A stretch of DNA of 64,000 nucleotides from Rhizomys pruinosus (lineage: Eukaryota; Chordata; Mammalia; Rodentia; Spalacidae). The DNA lies in NCBI GenBank assembly GCA_009823505.1, contig VZQC01001600.1, positions 504,545-568,544 of the forward strand, given 5' to 3'. Each line of letters opens with the position of its first letter. Position 1 is the first letter of the stretch. This document shows, piece by piece, positions 57,376-64,000 of the stretch. A program made the translations under genes and the position numbers. Below the pieces are notes generated by a model, which was not told the origin of the DNA, did not search any database, and saw only the letters and a list, made by a program, of their open reading frames with translations.

Positions 57376-58266
57376 GTAGGTACACATATATATGTAGATA
57401 CAGATATACATGAAAATCTTAAAATAATCTTAGCATAATATCTTCTAGTTCTATCCATTTACCTGCACAGTTCATGATGCCATCTTTCTTTACCGCTGCA
57501 CAGAATTTCATTGTGTAGATATACCACATTTTCTCTCTCCACTCACTGGTTGAGGGGCATTTATCTCTGCTGTAGGATGAGTCTTGTGGGTATATACCCA
57601 AGAGCGGTATGGCTGGGTCAGGTGGTAAACTCATCTTTAGTATCTTCAGAGTTCTCCATACTGCTTTCCATAGTGGTTGCTTAAGATATTGTGCTAAGTG
57701 AAGTAATACAGTCCCAGAAAAGCTAACAAAGAATGGTATCCCTCATTTGTGGATGCATCAAGCACCGAGTTGTAAGGCAAACTGAGCAATATCAATGTTA
57801 CATACCCCTTTCCATGAAAGCAACTGTGCTTTGATAATGTAAATCCCTTAACAGGCTCTAGAATTAACCCACCACTTGTCTTTAGACTTTGTAATCTTGG
57901 TATATGGATGGAGGATATGTAGGCATATTTTATAGTAATATAAATTTAAAAAGGAAAAATGTGAATCCTGAAATATGATATGGAAATGACAAAGTTTATG
58001 AACAGATGATATAGTTTTAGTATAGGTGTGGCATATATATATATATATATATGCATCTGTTGAAGTGGTACAGATTGGAGGGAACAACAGTAGAGGAACA
58101 GGGACAGGGAACCAACTGAAACAGTAAAGTTCCCCCAAGGACAATAATCCTCTGCTTTGAAAAAACTTTGAAAAGTATCAGAAGAAGATACAAGGCAGGG
58201 ATGGCAGGGTGCATGAACTTGGGTGGGGTGGGGGGCATGGAAGACAAGATGAGTCTAGATAGGACT

Positions 58267-58281
58267 AAGAAACGATGTATG
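58267..58281. repeat. Target-site duplication, left
   Basis: 'aagaaacgatgtatg', repeated exactly at 58531-58545. Confidence 0.93.
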
Positions 58282-58530
58282 GGCTGTGGGGGTTTGGGCA
58301 CAACAGCCTGCAGATTGGTTTTGCACGAAAGATGCTTGTACTCATGGATTATCACTTATAGCTAAAAAATGAAAAAAAAAAACAGAGAAAGATGCAAGAC
58401 AGTTATGGCAGAATACATGATCTGGGATGGGGTGGGGGGGGGGGGGAAGGGAAAGGGAAATATGCCTGATCTGAATTGGAAAATGATGTACGAAATGCAC
58501 AAAGCATCAATAAAAATTAAATTAAAAAAA
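58282..58530 (+). mobile_element. Family X copy, short (250 bp), perfect target duplication
   Basis: Contains the terminal part of family X: 'gggcacaacagcctgcagat', an A-rich stretch, the G tract (58423-58456), then 'gatgtacgaaatgcac' and poly(A). The exact 15-bp duplication and 5' truncation show insertion by L1-type target-primed reverse transcription. It landed inside the 3' UTR of another L1. Confidence 0.93.
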
Positions 58531-58545
58531 AAGAAACGATGTATG
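58531..58545. repeat. Target-site duplication, right
   Basis: Exact copy of 58267-58281. It is part of the host L1 3' end. Confidence 0.93.
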
Positions 58546-58575
58546 AAACGCACATAACTTCAATGAAAATGTTAA

Positions 58576-59010
58576 AAAATAAAAAAATAAAAGTAAAATA
58601 TCTTTAATATACTTTATTAGAGACATTTGAAGTGTATCAGCTCTTTGGACACCACCTCTGAGAACTCAAGACCTTGTCATTGATCGGGAGCGTGCCTGTA
58701 GGACTTGGTAGTAGACTAGGTATGGAGATTGGGGAGGGATCAAAAAGAATCTGTCGATGTGCAGATTTCTGGCTGGAGTCATTGGGCAGGTGGGGGCACA
58801 TTTCTAGGGACAGAGGAAAGGAGGAGGTGAGCTTGGGATCAGAATCAAACTGAATATTCGGTCTTGAATCTCTGTGTCCAGATAGTAAGTAGATATAAGG
58901 ATATATGAGTTTGAACCTAGGTGAGCAGGCCTGGGAGAAGATGAATTTGTATAGTGAGTGCCTAGTGGGAAAAAAAGTGGAAGGGGGCTTAATGTTGGGT
59001 TCAAGAGTTT
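58576..59010. other. Unassigned stretch
   Basis: Nothing recognised. Confidence 0.4.
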
Positions 59011-59163
59011 AGCCGGGGGTGGTGGCGCACGCCTTTAATCCTAGCACTTGGGAGGCAGAGGCAGGCGGATCTTTGTGAGTTCCAAGCCAGCCTGGTCTAC
59101 AATGTGAGTTCCAGGACAGCTGGGGCTACAGGAAGACCCTGTCTCGAAAAGAAAAAAAAAAAA
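59011..59163 (+). mobile_element. B1 SINE, young
   Basis: Forward B1 with preserved CpGs ('gtggtggcgcacgccttta', 'gaccctgtctcgaaaag'). Confidence 0.94.
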
Positions 59164-59221
59164 TTTATAGATTGGCTAGATGAGGGAAAAACAACAAAAA
59201 GCCTTCTCAAAAAATTTTATG

Positions 59222-59424
59222 ATTTTTAAAAATTTTATGTGTATGACTGTATTGACTGAATGTGTATAAGTGGACTTGTATCTTTCAGTGCCTGTGGAAG
59301 TGAAAAGAGGGAGTCAGATTCCCTAGAACTGGAGTTATGGATGATTGTTAGCTGCTATGTAGGTGCTGGTAGCTGAACCTGGGTCCTCTGCAAGAGGACG
59401 GCTGAGCTATCTCGCTAAGCCCCA
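59222..59424 (-). mobile_element. B3/B2-type SINE
   Basis: Reverse SINE with a diverged head ('gctgagctatctcgctaagc'). Confidence 0.82.
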
Positions 59425-59564
59425 GAAAGCCTTTTGAGATATCAGAAGACAGGAAAAAGATGAGAGATGCTGAGAGGACAGTGGGTAAAGAAGGAACGAG
59501 ATGGGAGCTGGGCCAGCAGTGGCTGAGGAGTCGAACCGAAAAGAGACAGTATTTTAGCCTTGCA

Positions 59565-59712
59565 ATAAGTGAAGCACTGTAATAAATGCTTCAATCATGG
59601 GAAGGAGCTATAGTTTTATGGACAGAAGGTCAGAAAAATTATGTAGCATCCCAGCTACTGGTAGCAAGCATTCAAACCAAGGCCTCCTTGTCCAGGCTGC
59701 CCTGCCTGCCAA
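59565..59712 (-). mobile_element. MIR SINE
   Basis: Reverse MIR pattern: 'tagttttatggacagaaggt', 'agcattcaaaccaaggcctc', 'gtccaggctgccctg'. Confidence 0.55.
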
Positions 59713-60829
59713 AGATTCCTATCTAAATTCATTCCCGGTACTCCGCACATTTGGTCAGCAAGTCTCTGTGGCTCACACTCTAGAGAATGTGTGATCTTCA
59801 CTCTAAATTTTTAGCTTACTTCTGTATTTTAACTAAAAAAAATTCCTTGGTGGAAGGTGGAAATATACTTCCTGCAAATAATTTTTTTTGGTAGAAAACT
59901 GGTAAAATTCTAACTATTGTTAAAGGAGGACTAATAAATTTAAATGCTGACAACCCCATCTTCTATTATTAGAAAAATTATGGCATGCCATAGCTCATTC
60001 TGAAGTTTACTGCCACAAATATTGAGTAAAGCATGTTATGATATGATATTGACATCCTACCTCTACCAATAACTCAGCACTGGCAAATTTATGGGATGCT
60101 GTCAGCTAAGCTTCAGTTCTTGTTATAATTCTCAGTAAGTATTGTTGGAAATTGTTGGACAAAAGCAGCATGATGTAGTTGAATATTTTAGCAAGGAGAA
60201 GATCTTCTGTAGACATACATTTAAAATTTGGGTTGAAAAATGAGTCTGATTTCATTGTTCCTTTAGAATGTCAGAAGACAGTACAATCTAAGAAGTCCTG
60301 GGATAGCCATACTGACCAGTGTCAGCTGTAGCCTCTCAAGTTTGGTCAGATGGACAGTGGGCTATTTATTTTAGCAGCTGTTTATTCCTTTGTGTGCAGA
60401 ATTATTTTATTCTGTGAATTGCCTGGTTGCTTCTCAGATGAATATATTTGGCTGCTGGATGTGAATTTTTATAGCATCAATTAACGTGAGATTCTATTAG
60501 CCAGCAGGCTGAATACCAGGGTATCATTTTAGTTTTTTTTTTAAATAATAAAAACATTTTGTGCAAATTTTATGGAAGGACTATGGAAGAAATGAAATCT
60601 TGACTCCACAGCTGCAGTTCTATGGTCCATTGCTTTAAAATAGCACAAAATGGCATATATTGGAGACTCGTATCTGGGAGGCCCTTTGGTGGCAGTTTCG
60701 ATGACCATTCATCTTCCAACTTCCTATAAAAGATGCTTCTTGATTTACATGGGCCTCTTGTGCCTCCCAGATGCCACTAAGGTCGATCTAGGGCAAGTAG
60801 CACTGTCCAAGTAGCATTGGGGCAGGGGA
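59713..60829. other. Unassigned stretch
   Basis: About 1.1 kb with nothing recognised. Confidence 0.4.
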
Positions 60830-61010
60830 CTCTGGAGACAGACTGGTTGAGTATGACTGACTAGAATAGCTGAGAGACTTCAAGAAAGTTCCTCAAACTT
60901 TCCCTGTCTGTTTCCTCATCTATAAAATATGGATGGTGTTATCAATAGTGCCTCCCTCACAGGGTTGCTCCTGGCAGATAATAAATAATAAGGCCCTGGG
61001 AGACAGTGTC
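60830..61010 (+). mobile_element. MIR SINE
   Basis: 'tctgtttcctcatctataaa', 'atggatggtgttatcaatag', 'gcctccctcacagggttgct' follow the MIR in order. Confidence 0.75.
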
Positions 61011-61550
61011 CTAGCGTGGAGCTGCTTTATCTCAGTGCTGCTGCCTCTACTTGCACTCTGCTTCTGGAACTCTCACTTGAGGTCATGCTTCGCTGAGCTG
61101 GTCCAGAGGAACTCCTCTCTTCCTGAGCTGCTGCCTTTCGTTGGTTATCTGCTAGCTTAACTTCTGAGTTCTATCATCTTTCGTGAAGACTTCTAGTTCT
61201 AGTTATGGACGCCACCTGGAGCACCTTTCTTCTTGCTTCTGCCTGTGTCTTTTAAGCTTCTCTTGCCAGCACTTTCAACCTCTTGTTCATTTACGATGCA
61301 GTGTCAAATCCTGGGTCAACACAGCAGAATCATTTCTGCTTTTGCTCGTTCTCTAGTCAATAAACTAGACATAAATGCAGAGTATGGCTGAGTAATGTCA
61401 TTAGGACAATTAGGGGCTTTGAGCCTACAGGTGATCCAGCCAGATACCTTTTCCTGCTCCCGATATCAAGTTGTCACTTTTATAACTTCCTCATGGTTCC
61501 TACCACACACCTTTCCCTCTCCTGATTTGGGAGGAGATCTGGGAAGTATG
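61011..61550. other. Unassigned stretch
   Basis: Nothing recognised. Confidence 0.4.
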
Positions 61551-61566
61551 AACAATCTTCATTTCT

Positions 61567-61698
61567 TTTTTTATTTTATGTATATGAATGTACTGCCTAC
61601 ATGTATGTTAAGTGTACCTGTGTTATACAATGCCCTCAGAGGTCAGAAGAGGGCATTGGATCCAGTGCTCTTAACTACGGAGCCAGCTCTCCAGCCCC
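61567..61698 (-). mobile_element. B2/B3-type SINE with internal deletion and target duplication
   Basis: Reverse SINE whose middle is deleted ('gcattggatccagtgctctt' joins body to head). 'aacaatcttcatttct' flanks it at 61551-61566 and 61699-61714. Confidence 0.92.
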
Positions 61699-61745
61699 AA
61701 CAATCTTCATTTCTACCAGTTACCAGTGTAGTCTTATCTGTGCCT

Positions 61746-61819
61746 TCTCCTCCTCCTCCTCCTCCTCCTCCTCCTCCTCCTCCTCCTCCTCCTCCTCCTC
61801 CTCCTCCTCCTCCACCTCC
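61746..61819. repeat. (TCC)n microsatellite
   Basis: Run of about 24 units. Poly-Pro and poly-Ser frames here are its translation. Confidence 0.99.
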
Positions 61820-61824
61820 TTCTT

Positions 61825-61975
61825 CTTTTGGTCTTTTTGAAACAGGGTTTTCCTGTAGCCGCAGCTGGCCTGGAACTTACTATGTAGACCAGGCTGACAT
61901 TGAACTCACTAGAGATCCCGCCTGCCTCTGCCTTCTAAGTGCTGGATTAAAGGTGTGCACCACCACACCTGGCTG
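61825..61975 (-). mobile_element. B1 SINE
   Basis: Reverse B1 ('ggtctttttgaaacagggtt' to 'caccacacctggct'). Confidence 0.92.
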
Positions 61976-62133
61976 TATCCTTATTTCTTTTTACCTCTTT
62001 TCCCAGAGTAGAAAGTTAGTTTCTCAGTGGACAGTGTAAGTCTGTCTGTCTTCACTGCCTCTGACACCTGCATGCTGTTGTGACATCTAAGACCCTTTCC
62101 TCCCCTCTGGTACTGTGCTTAAATTTCTTTCTT

Positions 62134-62158
62134 TTTTTTTTTTTTTTAAATTTTTTTT

Positions 62159-62189
<31 letters not shown>

Positions 62190-62408
62190 TTGTATGTGTA
62201 TGAATGTACTGTCTGCATGCAGGTCTGTGCACCCGTGTCGTGCAATGCCGCGGAGGTCAGAAGAGGGTCTCGGATTCCCCTGGAACTGGAGTTCTCCTGG
62301 AATTGGAGTTACAGACGGTTCTTAGCCACCATGTGGGTGCTGGGGATCGAACCCGGGTCCTCTGCAAGAGCGTCGGTGCTCTTAACCGCTAGGCTATCTC
62401 TCCAGCCC
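62134..62408 (-). mobile_element. Young B2-type SINE with TTTA-rich tail
   Basis: Reverse B2 with the 17-bp duplication. 'taaatttctt' stands on both sides (about 62121 and 62409). Confidence 0.94.
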
Positions 62409-62549
62409 CTAAATTTCTTCATCTTAAAAACAGCCTCATGAGCCTCTGTTGCTCTCTAGCCTTACCTTTATCTTTGAAGCCTGCTGGATGGGCTCAATTT
62501 CCTTGTCTCCCATTTATTTCTCGACCTTTTAGACCTATCTTTCCTTCTG

Positions 62550-62895
62550 TGCTGGTTTGAATGAATGTCCCCCCCATGCTCCAAGTATTTGAATGCTTGA
62601 CCCCAGTTGGTGCAGTGTATGGAGAGGTTTCGGAGGTATGGCTTTGCTGGAGGAAGTGTGTTACTGGGGGTGGGCTTTGAGAGTAGAAAGCCTCCTCGCA
62701 TTTCCAGTCTGTTGCTCTCTGCTTTGTGTGCTTGCTGGAACAAGTGAGTGCTCAGCTTTCTGCTCTGGCTGTTATATCCCAAGCCCCCATGATGGATTTT
62801 TATCCCACTAGAATCATAAGCCCAGTAAACTCTTCCTTTTATAAGTTCTTGGTCATGGTGTTTTATCACAGCAGCAGAAAAGTAAGTAACTTCCA
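62550..62895 (+). mobile_element. MaLR LTR (ORR1/MT-like)
   Basis: Good match in order: 'tgctggtttgaatgaatgtc', 'ggaggaagtgtgttactggg', 'cccagtaaactcttcctttt', 'ggtcatggtgttttatcaca', 'gcagaaaagtaagtaac'. The terminal CA region is uncertain and I found no clean 5-bp duplication. Confidence 0.78.
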
Positions 62896-63545
62896 CACCT
62901 TCTATTCCCGGGAGATCATCTGCTGCTTCCTCTGAATTCTTTATCTCATTTGGCTTATTTGTTGCATTGTTAGAAGCTTCCTGATGCCCTCTTTGTGGAT
63001 TTTTCCTTATTTCTGTTTTGCACTTTCTGAAGGCTTATTGCAGATTTCTCTCCCTGATCTTTCTATGCTGATGCTCAAAAGCGTTTCTCAGACTTACAAG
63101 CTCTATCGGCATAAAATGCATTCCACTTTAAAAGCTCAACCCACAAATCAAACACTCCCCATTTTTATTTTTCTACCTCTGTACCCAAATTGATCATGTG
63201 ATCCCCCAGCCTAAAGCTCAGGATTATCCTCACTAATGAATTAGACGTGTTTGTGGTCTGACACTGCTTGCACTCTAACCTAGCTCCTGAGACATCTTTA
63301 TTCTGGACACGTTAACTGCTCACAATGAAATGCAATATGCTACCCTCCTAATACTCTTCCACTCTTCCTCACCCTCACTTGTCTGACCATTCCCATTTTA
63401 CAATCAATTTTCCTATGCTTTTGTTTTGCAGGCTTCTGTTCTCATGGCTATTTATCCTCTCAGTCCATTTCACAGCCAGTGCTTGCAGGTCTACCTGCGC
63501 TAAGGCAGCGCCCAGCCAGGGGGAGGAGTCGGGTGCCCGTATCTT
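62896..63545. other. Unassigned; possible L2-like part
   Basis: 63180-63400 has a weak L2 flavour ('gatcatgtgatcccccagcc') that I cannot confirm. Confidence 0.35.
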
Positions 63546-63551
63546 TTTATT

Positions 63552-63665
63552 TTTTCTTTTATTGAGACAGAGTCTCGCTGTATAGGCCCACAATGGCTTC
63601 AAATTCATGGCCATCCTGCCTCAGCCTCTGGAGTGCTTGGAATACAGATGTGTCATTAAGCTTGC
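63552..63665 (-). mobile_element. Old B1-like SINE
   Basis: Diverged reverse B1 ('attgagacagagtctcgctg', 'ggagtgcttggaatacag'). Confidence 0.65.
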
Positions 63666-63764
63666 TTCATATCTTTATTGCCACAGTCTACAGTATGGAG
63701 CCCGACACAGGGAAACAAAATAGGCTGCTTATTGATTTATTATTTTTGTGTGTTAACTGTGTGT

Positions 63765-63908
63765 AGGTTTTGCTGTAGTGTTTTCATATATACATATAAT
63801 GTGCTTTGATGATGTTTAACCCCCACTACCAGCCTTCGTCCTCTTATTTTCCCCACCTTCCTTTCCCCCAAGTACTCCTTCTAATTGCATGCCACTTATT
63901 TTTATAAA
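63765..63908 (-). mobile_element. Old L1 3' UTR (Lx-like) fragment
   Basis: 'acatataatgtgctttgatg' followed by a C/T-rich stretch, as at the 3' side of the other Lx-like copies. Confidence 0.5.
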
Positions 63909-63911
63909 TGG

Positions 63912-64000
63912 CAATTAAATATATTATTTATTTGTTTATGTGAATGTGTCTGAGTGTATGCACACTTGGGTGTGGGTGTACTTGTGTGTGCACATGGAGG
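63912..64000 (-). mobile_element. B3/B2-type SINE, cut by window end
   Basis: Tail side of a reverse SINE ('ttatttgtttatgtgaatgt' to 'tgcacatggagg'). The head lies beyond the window. Confidence 0.7.

Larger units (their letters stand above)
57432..58575 (+). mobile_element. L1 3' fragment with 5' inversion (twin priming)
   Basis: 57432-57672 is ORF2 3' sequence in reverse. From 57673 the orientation flips and the ORF2 end, the 3' UTR, a G-rich tract (58213-58236) and an A-rich end follow on the plus strand. The ORF2 parts are close to the L1 at 24.6 kb. A family X copy is inserted in its terminal UTR at 58282-58530. Confidence 0.82.

Noticed and set aside
61395..62039. 214-codon frame with a poly-Pro stretch
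   Set aside because: It runs through a B2, a (TCC)n microsatellite and a reverse B1. The Pro run is the microsatellite.

Overview
The window is nuclear DNA from a mammal, almost certainly a muroid rodent. It is dense in B1, B2/B3, ID and B4/RSINE1 SINEs, rodent L1 (young and old Lx-like copies) and MaLR-type LTRs, with a few ancient MIR and L2 fragments. The young B2 copies and the L1 differ from the mouse and rat forms I know, so a non-Mus, non-Rattus muroid (a spalacid or cricetid, for example) fits better. I cannot name the species. I found no host protein-coding exon, tRNA, rRNA or other cellular gene. The window reads as intergenic or intronic, and nearly every open frame in it is a chance frame or lies inside a transposable element.

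Layout. 1-0.5 kb: the 3' end of an L1. 0.9-18 kb: SINEs, old L1 3' UTR pieces and microsatellites, with two solo LTRs side by side at 15.2-16.5 kb; one has intact TG...CA ends and a 6-bp target duplication. 18.1-19.7 kb: a target-duplication-flanked copy of an unnamed polyadenylated repeat (called family X here) whose G-rich tract has grown to about 590 nt. 20.4-30.5 kb: a nested block in which two family X copies and a near-full-length L1 (minus strand) sit between two pieces of an older L1. The L1 keeps an intact ORF1 and an intact 845-codon reverse transcriptase/C-terminal part, but its endonuclease part has several lesions. 30.5-64 kb: ordinary SINE-rich, AT-rich sequence with more Lx-like, MaLR, MIR and L2 fragments, two further family X copies (43.0 and 58.3 kb), a twin-primed L1 (57.4 kb), a probable retropseudogene 3' UTR (45.8 kb) and a 34-base assembly gap (31.27 kb).

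The most interesting item is family X. It has six copies here, no long ORF, L1-type hallmarks (5' truncation, 14-15 bp target duplications, poly(A), a twin-priming inversion) and a 3' end recognisably related to an L1 3' end. One copy directly abuts the 3' end of the near-full-length L1 with no poly(A) between. X is therefore either an unusually long 3' UTR of an L1 lineage or a non-autonomous element that borrowed an L1 3' end.
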